Source of the DNA: Planctomycetota bacterium
GTDB taxonomy: Bacteria; Planctomycetota; Phycisphaerae; Phycisphaerales; SM1A02
Assembly (NCBI GenBank): GCA_003671065.1
Contig: QWPU01000218.1
Coordinates: forward strand, 1 to 5,438
Direction of reading: 5' to 3'
Length of the DNA: 5,438 nt
In this document: piece by piece, positions 1 to 5,321 of the stretch
Position numbering within the stretch: position 1 is the stretch's first letter
Layout: every line of letters starts with the position of its first letter
Position numbers and translations under genes: made by a program
Notes under the pieces: model-generated
Database searches by the model: none
Seen by the model: the letters and a program-made list of their open reading frames with translations, nothing else
What the model was told of the DNA's origin: nothing

Positions 1-1
1 T

Positions 2-1561
2 GGTGTTGGCCAAGGCGGTGGAGACGGCGGAAGCGTGCAACTCTTCCGCGGTGGATGGTTGTTTGACGGCAATGTCATCACGGGCAGTTCCTCTACGAAC
101 GCAGGCGGCGCGCTCCACATCGTTGGTGCATTGAGCGCGACGACCGAGTGCCTGCTGACGAACTGTTCGATCGCGGGGAACACTGCGCCGATTGGCAGCG
201 GTGTTTCATGGGCGCAGCAAGGCACGTTGCGCGTGTCTGCTGGTGGCGATCACTCGGTCATTCTCAAAAGCACGGGTGAGGTTGCCTGCTTTGGCAGTAA
301 CACCGAGCTCCAGTCCACTGTGCCGTCCAATCCTGGCACGAACAACGCACTGAGCAACATCGTGCAAACTGCAGGTGGAGCCTCGCACACCATCGCGCTC
401 AAGCCGAATGTGGCTGCGGGATTCGCGCCCGTGATCTGTTGGGGAAGCAATACATTCGGGCAGTGCACGGTTCCTCCGATTCTGACAGGCGCGACTATCG
501 GGCAGATCGCGGCAGGCGGCCGCCACTCTCTCGCGCTCACGGGCGAGGGAAACGTCGTGTGCTGGGGCGACAACGCAGCGGGGCAATGCGTGGTGCCAAG
601 CTCGCTCGGGATTGTTGCAGCCATCGCTGGTGGCGACGCGCACACGATGGCGTTACTCGGCGATGCCTCCGTGCGGTGCTGGGGATCGAATGCGTTCGGT
701 CAATCGGCAGTGCCTGCGACCGTGGTGGGCGTTGTGCAGATTGCTGCAGGCGCGCGCCACTCGGCTGCGCTGAAATCAAACGGAACCGTCTCGTGTTGGG
801 GCGACAACGCGGCAGGGCAATGCTCACCACCGCCCGCTCTCACCGGGGTGGTGCAATTGGCCGCGGGCGGCAGTCATTGCGTTGCGCTTCGCGGCGATGA
901 CACCGTCGCGTGCTGGGGCAGCAACGCCTTTGGCCAGTGCACGTCGCCGGTTGGGCTCGGCCCGGTGGCAGGTGTTGCAGCAGGTCGCGATCACACCGTC
1001 GTTCGGTTGGTGATTGGGGTTCCGCTCACTCCGCCTCTCACTGGTACTGGGCCTCTCCCTGTGTGTTGGGGGCTCAACACCTCGGGTCAGTGCACCGTGA
1101 CAGGTTCGGGCTTGACGGAATCGGCGCAGGGGCCACAACTGCGGGTGAGTGACACCGTGTTGCAAGGAAACACCAGCACATCAAGCGCCGCGTTCCATAC
1201 CAATGGCCCACTGTGCTTCTTGCTTGAAAATGTCATTCTCTGCGACAACACGCCTGCCAACTTCTACGGCTGCTTTGAAGACCTCGGCGACGTTCGTTTC
1301 TCTGCGGACTGCGACGCCGACGGCGTCTGCGATGCCGAAGAAATTCTCAATGGCGATGAGGCAGATGTGAACGAGAACTTCATTCTTGACGACTGCGAAT
1401 TCGATCCAAGCGACTTGAACGGGGATGGCCTCGTGAACGCGTTTGATCTCGCGGTGCTGCTCGTCAACTGGGGGTCAGCAGGTCCACTCGGCGACATCAA
1501 CGGTGACGAGATTGTGAACGCCGCTGATCTCTCGTTGATGCTCTCGGCATGGACGCCGTGA
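2..1561 (+). CDS. Secreted beta-helix protein with nested RCC1 propeller and dockerin-like tail (5' partial)
   Basis: The reading frame is open to the left edge, so the true start lies outside; the GTG at 35 is only an internal codon. Residues are counted from that GTG. The visible N-terminal part (to about 63) has Pmp-like parallel beta-helix signatures: FDGN, GGALHI, IAGNTA. Residues 64-355 carry seven RCC1-type blades (xxAGGxHxxAL...CWGxNxxGQCxxP). Residues 369-418 return to beta-helix style (VLQGNT, LENVILCDNT). An acidic loop DCDADGVCDAEE (425-436) precedes a paired calcium-loop tail: D460-D471 (DLNGDGLVNAFD) and D487-D498 (DINGDEIVNAAD), ending SAWTP. Similar architectures are known in planctomycete exported proteins. 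A surface-bound or extracellular binding or scaffold role is inferred; there is no sign of a catalytic domain. The export signal must lie upstream of the window. The stop is TGA at 1559, facing the convergent oxidase gene across 164 bases. Confidence 0.93.
   Translation, partial: GVGQGGGDGGSVQLFRGGWLFDGNVITGSSSTNAGGALHIVGALSATTECLLTNCSIAGNTAPIGSGVSWAQQGTLRVSAGGDHSVILKSTGEVACFGSNTELQSTVPSNPGTNNALSNIVQTAGGASHTIALKPNVAAGFAPVICWGSNTFGQCTVPPILTGATIGQIAAGGRHSLALTGEGNVVCWGDNAAGQCVVPSSLGIVAAIAGGDAHTMALLGDASVRCWGSNAFGQSAVPATVVGVVQIAAGARHSAALKSNGTVSCWGDNAAGQCSPPPALTGVVQLAAGGSHCVALRGDDTVACWGSNAFGQCTSPVGLGPVAGVAAGRDHTVVRLVIGVPLTPPLTGTGPLPVCWGLNTSGQCTVTGSGLTESAQGPQLRVSDTVLQGNTSTSSAAFHTNGPLCFLLENVILCDNTPANFYGCFEDLGDVRFSADCDADGVCDAEEILNGDEADVNENFILDDCEFDPSDLNGDGLVNAFDLAVLLVNWGSAGPLGDINGDEIVNAADLSLMLSAWTP
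224..1099 (+). repeat. Seven tandem RCC1-type blade repeats
   Basis: Seven copies of the motif AGGxHxxAL...V-C-W-G-x-N-x-x-G-Q-C-x-x-P are seen. The Cys (or equivalent) before W/F-G falls at residues 85, 135, 176, 215, 254, 293 and 344, counted from the GTG at 35. The four central anchors are exactly 39 residues (117 bases) apart, while the first and last blades are longer. Seven matches the blade number of a closed RCC1-superfamily propeller. Blades 3 and 5 (WGDNAAGQC) and blades 4 and 6 (WGSNAFGQ) alternate, and the bases at 563-589 and 797-823 agree at 25 of 27 positions. This indicates a two-blade duplication unit. The first blade is the most divergent, with FGSNTELQS in place of CWGxNxxGQC. 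Confidence 0.92.
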
Positions 1562-1574
1562 AGTAGCGGTCCCT

Positions 1575-1611
1575 TCGCGCAATGACGAGCGGATTTCATC
1601 GTCGTTCGCGA
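1575..1611. terminator. Strong hairpin in convergent gap, possible bidirectional terminator
   Basis: The left arm TCGCG-C-AAT-GACGA (1575-1588) pairs with TCGTC-GTT-CGCGA (1599-1611). This gives 13 pairs (one a G-T wobble), a single bulged C at 1580 and a 10-base loop. It starts 13 bases after the stop of the beta-helix gene. There is no T-run on either strand, so a standard intrinsic terminator is not shown. A 3'-end stabilising or Rho-assisted terminator shared by the convergent genes is inferred. Confidence 0.5.
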
Positions 1612-1673
1612 TGCGTCTCGGTCCATGGCGACAATCGTGCTGCGTTGTTGACTGCAACTCACTGCGCGGTTCT

Positions 1674-1700
1674 TGGCCAGTGCGAGTGTCGTTCTGGCCA
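1674..1700. terminator. Second hairpin in convergent gap
   Basis: TGGCCAG (1674-1680) and CTGGCCA (1694-1700) form a perfect 7-bp inverted repeat with a 13-base loop. It lies 25 bases beyond the stop codon of the leftward oxidase gene. There is no adjacent T-run. It is placed to act as a 3'-end structure for the oxidase transcript, but that is inference from position. Confidence 0.4.
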
Positions 1701-1711
1701 TCACTCAGCGT

Positions 1712-1728
1712 TGATCACATGTTGATCA
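1712..1728. repeat. TGATCA dyad overlapping the oxidase stop codon
   Basis: Two copies of the palindromic hexamer TGATCA (1712-1717 and 1723-1728) are separated by CATGT. The right copy contains the TGA stop of the leftward gene. They could pair as a weak 6-bp hairpin or simply be chance; no function is claimed. Confidence 0.3.
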
Positions 1729-3228
1729 GATGAACTGTTTGCCGCGCCAAAAGCGATTTGGGTCGTACTGCTGCTTCACTCGCTCAAGCTGCGCGAGGTT
1801 CGAGCCCCAATACGCAGTGCGCCAATCCGTGAGCGCATCGTTGGCATAATTGAAGTAACAACCGTTGCCAAACGAAGGCCGCAGCGAGGTGTGCAAATCA
1901 GTGACCCATGCAATGTTCGCCTGCGCGCGGAGTGTTGATGCGCTGCTGCTCCAACCCGATATGAGTTGTGTCAACATGCGCGCGTTGCGATGCGGAAACG
2001 CCGTCGCGTTGGAGGGAATGCGGGCGAGCGCACCGCCAAAGGCATGCGAGAGAATGGATGCGACGTCGCCTTGGGCAATGAGCGGATGACCCACGCGCGC
2101 TTCGATCGCGGTCTTGATCAAGTTCGCGCCAGCCAACGTGACCGACCCATCGGCGAAGAGCGAACTGTTGCTCGATGGTGCGCCAGTTGCGATGCCATCG
2201 TCGCCACACACGGGCGTAGTTGAGACTCCTGACACTCGCGACGCAACAACTCCCACCGCGCGTTCCAGTTCATCGGCGAGGGCGGTTGCCGAGGCGCTGC
2301 CTTCGAGCGAGCGCACCGTCGTCCGAAACCTTTGACTCGCAACTGTGCCTGACGATGCCCAGCTGCTGGTGCTCGTTGAGCTCATGGACAACCCAGCGAT
2401 CCACGCGCTCCAAATCGAAAAAGCAGTCGCGGAACTCCCCCAAGGCCACGTCATGGTAACTGTGGAAAACTGTTGCCATGGTTGAGTTTCAAACTCGAGC
2501 GCAGTGACGACCCCAAACGAAGGTCCGCCGCCGCGAATGGCCCAAAAGAGATCGGTTTCGCGAGTGGCATCCGCTCGCACGAGCGAACCATCCGCAAGCA
2601 CGACCTCCGCGCTTCGCAGCGAGTCAATGGTCAATCCCGACAGGCGCGATTGCGAGTTATATCCGCCGCCGAGGGTGATGCCCGAGATCCCGATACTGAG
2701 ACAAGTGCCGCTGGTCAATGTTCGTTGGCCATGATCGCAGTAGAGACTCGAGTAGAGGGGGCCAAGCCGCGTCCCCGCGCCAACCTCCACTCGATTGGTC
2801 TTGGATTGGAATGCGATGGAGGAGAGCGGCGAGACATCGAGCACGATGCCTTCGCCGAGGCAACCTCCGATGTAACTGTGGCCACCAGAACGCGTGGAAA
2901 CTGTCACTCCACGTACGCGGGCCCACTGAACAACGGCGATGACATCCTGCGCGCTCGCTGCGCGTACCACGGCAATGGGGCGAGTTTGATAGCGCCGGTT
3001 AAAGTTCGTGCTCGAGTCTTCATACTGGGTGCTCGGTGCTAAAAAAACCCGCCCAGGAAGCGCCTTTTCGAGAAGCGCGAGATCAGTATCCGTGATCGGC
3101 GCGGAGCACGGCGGATCACCTCCGAAGGCCGTACTCGCAAGACCTTCGTGTTTGAAAAGCGGGAGCAATGCAGCCGCGGCGCCGAGATGCAGGGCAGTCC
3201 GTCGGGAAATCTTTACGCCTAACTCCAT
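1726..3228 (-). CDS. Tat-exported FAD-linked oxidase, PCMH/berberine-bridge family
   Basis: This 500-residue protein fits the usual length of secreted berberine-bridge-type oxidases. A twin-arginine signal is visible at the start (SRRTALHLG at 8-16, then an Ala/Leu-rich stretch), implying export folded with its flavin. The PCMH-type FAD-binding domain spans about 82-249: RSGGHSY with His117; GTCLSIGISGITLGGGY with Cys176 and the GGG turn; SAEVVLADGS; then DLFWAIRGGGPSFGVVT. The C-terminal BBE segment (about 457-500) has YFNYAND, YWGSNLAQLERVKQQYDP and a final RGKQFI. In this family such His and Cys positions attach FAD at two points, typical of oxidases that pass electrons to oxygen; oxidation of a sugar or an alcohol-like substrate is plausible but the substrate cannot be read here. 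A Ser/Thr-rich patch lies at 281-293. The start ATG has GGAG 8 bases upstream. The gene is divergent from the first lectin-like gene and convergent with the beta-helix gene. Confidence 0.93.
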   Translation of the reverse strand: MELGVKISRRTALHLGAAAALLPLFKHEGLASTAFGGDPPCSAPITDTDLALLEKALPGRVFLAPSTQYEDSSTNFNRRYQTRPIAVVRAASAQDVIAVVQWARVRGVTVSTRSGGHSYIGGCLGEGIVLDVSPLSSIAFQSKTNRVEVGAGTRLGPLYSSLYCDHGQRTLTSGTCLSIGISGITLGGGYNSQSRLSGLTIDSLRSAEVVLADGSLVRADATRETDLFWAIRGGGPSFGVVTALEFETQPWQQFSTVTMTWPWGSSATAFSIWSAWIAGLSMSSTSTSSWASSGTVASQRFRTTVRSLEGSASATALADELERAVGVVASRVSGVSTTPVCGDDGIATGAPSSNSSLFADGSVTLAGANLIKTAIEARVGHPLIAQGDVASILSHAFGGALARIPSNATAFPHRNARMLTQLISGWSSSASTLRAQANIAWVTDLHTSLRPSFGNGCYFNYANDALTDWRTAYWGSNLAQLERVKQQYDPNRFWRGKQFI

Positions 3229-3236
3229 CGTGCAAA

Positions 3237-3240
3237 CTCC
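3237..3240 (-). promoter_or_regulatory. Ribosome binding site of the oxidase gene
   Basis: The leftward strand reads GGAG followed by 8 bases and then the ATG at 3228. This supports the chosen start, which also places the twin-arginine motif eight residues into the protein. It is the clearest Shine-Dalgarno site in the window. Confidence 0.6.
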
Positions 3241-3256
3241 GTGATCAGCATTGAAC

Positions 3257-3293
3257 TCGTTCGATTACCCTGAACGAAAACGCGGAACGAAAA
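3257..3293. repeat. GAACGAAAA direct repeat and TCGTTC/GAACGA dyad in divergent promoter region
   Basis: GAACGAAAA occurs at 3272-3280 and again at 3285-3293 (13-base spacing), joined by CGCG. The first copy also forms an inverted repeat with TCGTTC at 3257-3262 (loop 9). The position between two divergent genes, 29-65 bases upstream of the oxidase start, suits an operator. No regulator is visible in the window, so this role is inferred. Confidence 0.35.
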
Positions 3294-3318
3294 ATTGGAA
3301 GCCCCAGAAATTCCTGTG

Positions 3319-3348
3319 TTGAAGTGAAGGCGCGCGCTACATTGTAAA
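3319..3348 (+). promoter_or_regulatory. Candidate sigma70-type promoter for the first lectin-like gene
   Basis: TTGAAG (3319-3324) and TGTAAA (3343-3348) each match 4 of 6 consensus bases, with an 18-base spacer. Transcription would begin near 3355, leaving a leader of about 15 bases. The box lies in the only AT-rich patch of this gap (ATTGTAAATA). A weak ribosome site, AGGCGAG at 3357-3363, would fall inside that leader. Confidence 0.4.
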
Positions 3349-3369
3349 TAAGACTCAGGCGAGTACAAC

Positions 3370-4200
3370 ATGCATTCGAAGCACTTCATTTCTTTGTCTT
3401 GGATGAGTACATGCTCGCTTGCAATTGTGCAGCTTGTATTTGTGCCGCTTGCAATCGTGCCGTTCACGGCCATCCATGGCACGGTGCATGCGGCACCTCC
3501 CGCGGGCGCCGCTGAAGCGATCGTGCTGCAGCGTGACGGCGCGATGTTCGCCCTCGTTGCCATCGAATGGCTTGCTCCCGTGAGCGCTGCTGATTCGCAA
3601 CTCGCCGCGGCGGATGCGGGGGGCATGCTCGCGCTTGCGCTCACTGAGCGCGAAAACTCACTCTGCGCGGCGACCCTTGCGCTCGTCGCCTCGCAAAGCA
3701 ACGCCTGTCCCGTCGCGTGGATCGGTGCGTACCACACCCCTCAAGCCACGGGCAGGTTGGATTGGCGCGACCGCAACGCGCAGGCGCTCGCCTTCTCCGC
3801 ATTTCTCGCGAGCGAGCCTACGAATTCTTCGCGCATTCCGCTTGTCGCCGTGCTAGACCCAACTGATGGATCCTGGCGCTCAAGCACAGTGGGGCCCGAG
3901 GCAGGCGCTCGGTGCCAGCATGCGTTGCTTCTGTTCCCGATGCCGATCGATGACTGCGATAACGATGGCGTTCCCGACGGCCTTGCGCTCGCGACGGGCC
4001 TGGTCGCCGACTGCAACTCGGACGGTCTCCCCGACACCTGTGCGCCGCTAGGGGATTTAAATGGGGATGGCTCGGTTAGCGCGCCAGATTTGGCCATTTT
4101 ACTCACCAATTTCGGCAGCAACGTGCCATCGAGCGACCTTGACTGCGACGGAATCGTCAATGCAGTGGATCTCGCGATCCTGCTTTCAAACTGGTCCTAA
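3370..4200 (+). CDS. Secreted C-type-lectin-like protein with dockerin-like tail (paralog 1)
   Basis: This is a 276-residue protein. Residues 1-42 look like a long signal peptide: a hydrophobic run around 16-35, then VHAA just before PPAG. Residues about 55-190 match the outline of a degenerate C-type-lectin-like domain: GGMLAL (84-89), EN (95-96), AWIG (116-119), LDW (130-132), a SEPTNSS stretch (148-154) reminiscent of the EPN sugar/calcium motif, PLVAVLDPTDGSW (157-169) and a closing ALLLFP strand (185-190). Two acidic loops follow (DDCDNDGVPD, 194-203; DCNSDGLPD, 214-222), resembling thrombospondin type-3 calcium loops. The dockerin-like pair is D229-D240 and D256-D267, ending SNWS. The next gene encodes a clear paralog. 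Ligand binding outside the cell is inferred; the lectin assignment rests on motif order and could be wrong. A second in-frame ATG at 3403 is possible but has no better ribosome site. Confidence 0.88.
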   Translation: MHSKHFISLSWMSTCSLAIVQLVFVPLAIVPFTAIHGTVHAAPPAGAAEAIVLQRDGAMFALVAIEWLAPVSAADSQLAAADAGGMLALALTERENSLCAATLALVASQSNACPVAWIGAYHTPQATGRLDWRDRNAQALAFSAFLASEPTNSSRIPLVAVLDPTDGSWRSSTVGPEAGARCQHALLLFPMPIDDCDNDGVPDGLALATGLVADCNSDGLPDTCAPLGDLNGDGSVSAPDLAILLTNFGSNVPSSDLDCDGIVNAVDLAILLSNWS

Positions 4201-4272
4201 GCGCTTCCCGCACTGTTCTGGCGCGACAGCCGGCACACAGGGAAAGCGCTCGACCGCAAACTCAATTTTTTT
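4200..4272 (+). terminator. Imperfect hairpin plus T-run after paralog 1
   Basis: AGCGCTT-CCC (4200-4209) pairs with GGG-A-AAGCGCT (4240-4250): 10 pairs with one bulged A. The 30-base loop can fold again (CTGT 4213-4216 with ACAG 4226-4229, or CTGGC with GCCGG). Seven Ts follow at 4266-4272, but 15 bases beyond the stem, so it is not a textbook intrinsic terminator. It suggests that the two paralogs may be separate transcripts or only partly read through. Confidence 0.45.
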
Positions 4273-4329
4273 ACGGCGCTCTTGAAGTAGCGTTCACCCC
4301 AGTGCATCAGGTTGCCGAAATGTGCATCC

Positions 4330-5115
4330 ATGAGCACCAAATTCAACACATTCATTCTGACGGCTCTCGCCTCGTCTTCCTCGTTTGGCTTGACTCCGGC
4401 GGCCTCGGCGCTTCCACCAGTCACTGCGATCTCAGGCTACTCGTTCACCCGTTCCGGCATGGATTTGAACTATGTCGCCATCGAATTCGATGCAGCGGTG
4501 CTGCCATTTGAAGTGCAGGCTTTCGTTTCGAAGCTCGGAGGATGCTTGGCGGTCCCCGAGAACGGAACGGACAACTTCAACGCGGCGATCAGTCTGGTTC
4601 TCATCGACACTGGAGCCCCTGAGGACAACGCTGCGTGGCTTGGCATCGTGCACACGCCCGCTGGCGATGGTGAACTTCACTGGTCAACCATCGAGGGTGA
4701 CTCGGTCTACTTTCTCGCGTTCGACAAGGGCGGGTCTTCGAATTCGCCCGAAGCGCCTCTCGGCGTTGCGCTCGATGCGCATTCGCAACAGTGGTTCGAT
4801 GTGACGCTCGATGACGGATCGTCAAACATTCGTCGTGCGGTGTTGTCGTTTCCAGCAAGCATGCTCGATTGCGATGCGGACATGATTCCGGATGCACTCG
4901 TGCTGGCGCTTGGACTCGGTGAAGACCAAGACGGTGACGGTCGACTCGACTGGTGCGCGCCCGCTGGTGACTTCAATGGTGACGGCATCATTGGCGCAGC
5001 CGACTTGTCGATCATGCTCGCGAACTGGGGACTCGGTGGCGAAACCGATTTGGATGCCGATGGCACAACTGGCGCGTCTGACCTCGCGATGCTCTTGGCG
5101 GGATGGCAGCAGTAA
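4330..5115 (+). CDS. Secreted C-type-lectin-like protein with dockerin-like tail (paralog 2)
   Basis: From the ATG at 4330 the protein has 261 residues and a good signal peptide, with the likely cut after PAASA (residue 27). An in-frame TTG at 4312 would add six residues ahead of the signal and is less likely; neither has a clear ribosome site. Residues about 48-175 parallel the upstream gene: VAIEF, LGGCLAV (69-75), DN (81-82), AAWLGIVHTP (101-110), LHW (116-118), PLGVALDAHSQQW (143-155) and AVLSFP (170-175). The EPxN-like patch of paralog 1 is replaced by GGSSNSPEAP. Acidic loops follow at D180 (DCDADMIPD) and D199 (DQDGDGRLD), then the tail loops D214-D225 and D240-D251, ending AGWQQ. The shared order, and the matching HTP and CAP-GD-NGDG stretches, show a tandem duplication. 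The function is probably extracellular binding, inferred; the ligand is unknown. Confidence 0.88.
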   Translation: MSTKFNTFILTALASSSSFGLTPAASALPPVTAISGYSFTRSGMDLNYVAIEFDAAVLPFEVQAFVSKLGGCLAVPENGTDNFNAAISLVLIDTGAPEDNAAWLGIVHTPAGDGELHWSTIEGDSVYFLAFDKGGSSNSPEAPLGVALDAHSQQWFDVTLDDGSSNIRRAVLSFPASMLDCDADMIPDALVLALGLGEDQDGDGRLDWCAPAGDFNGDGIIGAADLSIMLANWGLGGETDLDADGTTGASDLAMLLAGWQQ

Positions 5116-5129
5116 CCCGCCTCCGCGCG

Positions 5130-5281
5130 CCTCGGACTGAAATCCGAAGGCTCCACCCAAATGTGGAGTTGCTCACCGAGGGGTAGGGTGAGCGACCTTG
5201 CACCGCTTTCGTGGAGATGAAACACGCTCCTTCGGAGAAGGTGCAATCCTGCCGCTTGAGGTTTCCACGATTCGCGTGGAA
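5130..5281. other. Cluster of five consecutive hairpins in a convergent gap
   Basis: Between the paralog 2 stop and the leftward gene, five inverted repeats follow one another. They are CCTCGGA/TCCGAAGG (5130-5150, one bulged A), CTCCAC/GTGGAG (5151-5168), GCTCACC/GGTGAGC (5171-5193), TTGCACC/GGTGCAA (5198-5204 with 5240-5246, enclosing CTCC-TTC-GGAG at 5227-5237) and TTCCACG/CGTGGAA (5263-5281). Four of the five are perfect. None is followed by a T-run. The stretch could be a structured 3' end, a stacked bidirectional terminator or a non-coding RNA; no known RNA family was recognised. Confidence 0.5.
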
Positions 5282-5321
5282 GTTCACATTGCGGGTTCCA
5301 GTTCGCGCCAGTGCGCCGCCG

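Noticed and set aside
224..1099. Regular direct repeats that could suggest a CRISPR-like or satellite array
   Set aside because: The 117-base periodicity is fully explained by RCC1 blade coding, with codon-level divergence and no spacer pattern.
224..1099. Beta-lactamase inhibitor protein II-like function for the propeller
   Set aside because: BLIP-II shares the RCC1-superfamily fold, but similarity is only at the blade motif level. The propeller here is embedded in a beta-helix protein, so no inhibitor role is supported.
206..1165. Several open frames on both strands overlapping the beta-helix/RCC1 gene
   Set aside because: They are antisense or shifted-frame shadows in GC-rich repetitive coding DNA. 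They encode Arg-rich peptides without recognisable motifs, while the rightward frame carries clear repeats.
2473..3042. 189-codon rightward frame opposite the oxidase gene
   Set aside because: The opposite strand encodes well-defined FAD-binding motifs through the same bases. The rightward translation has no motif or signal and looks like a mirror frame.
1559..4292. Shared 10-mer TGAAGTAGCG at 1559-1568 and 4283-4292
   Set aside because: A 10-base match is expected by chance several times in a window of this size. One copy overlaps a stop codon and the contexts differ.
4282..4310. Promoter before paralog 2 (TTGAAG at 4282-4287, CATCAG at 4305-4310)
   Set aside because: The -10 match is poor, and the spacing would leave almost no leader before the ATG at 4330.
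1403..5115. Cellulosome component interpretation of the dockerin-like tails
   Set aside because: There is no cohesin, scaffoldin or glycoside hydrolase in the window, and such tails are widespread on planctomycete exported proteins.
5130..5281. tRNA or tmRNA in the hairpin-rich gap
   Set aside because: There is no GTTCRA-type T-loop, no cloverleaf spacing and no CCA-type 3' end. The stems are simple consecutive hairpins.
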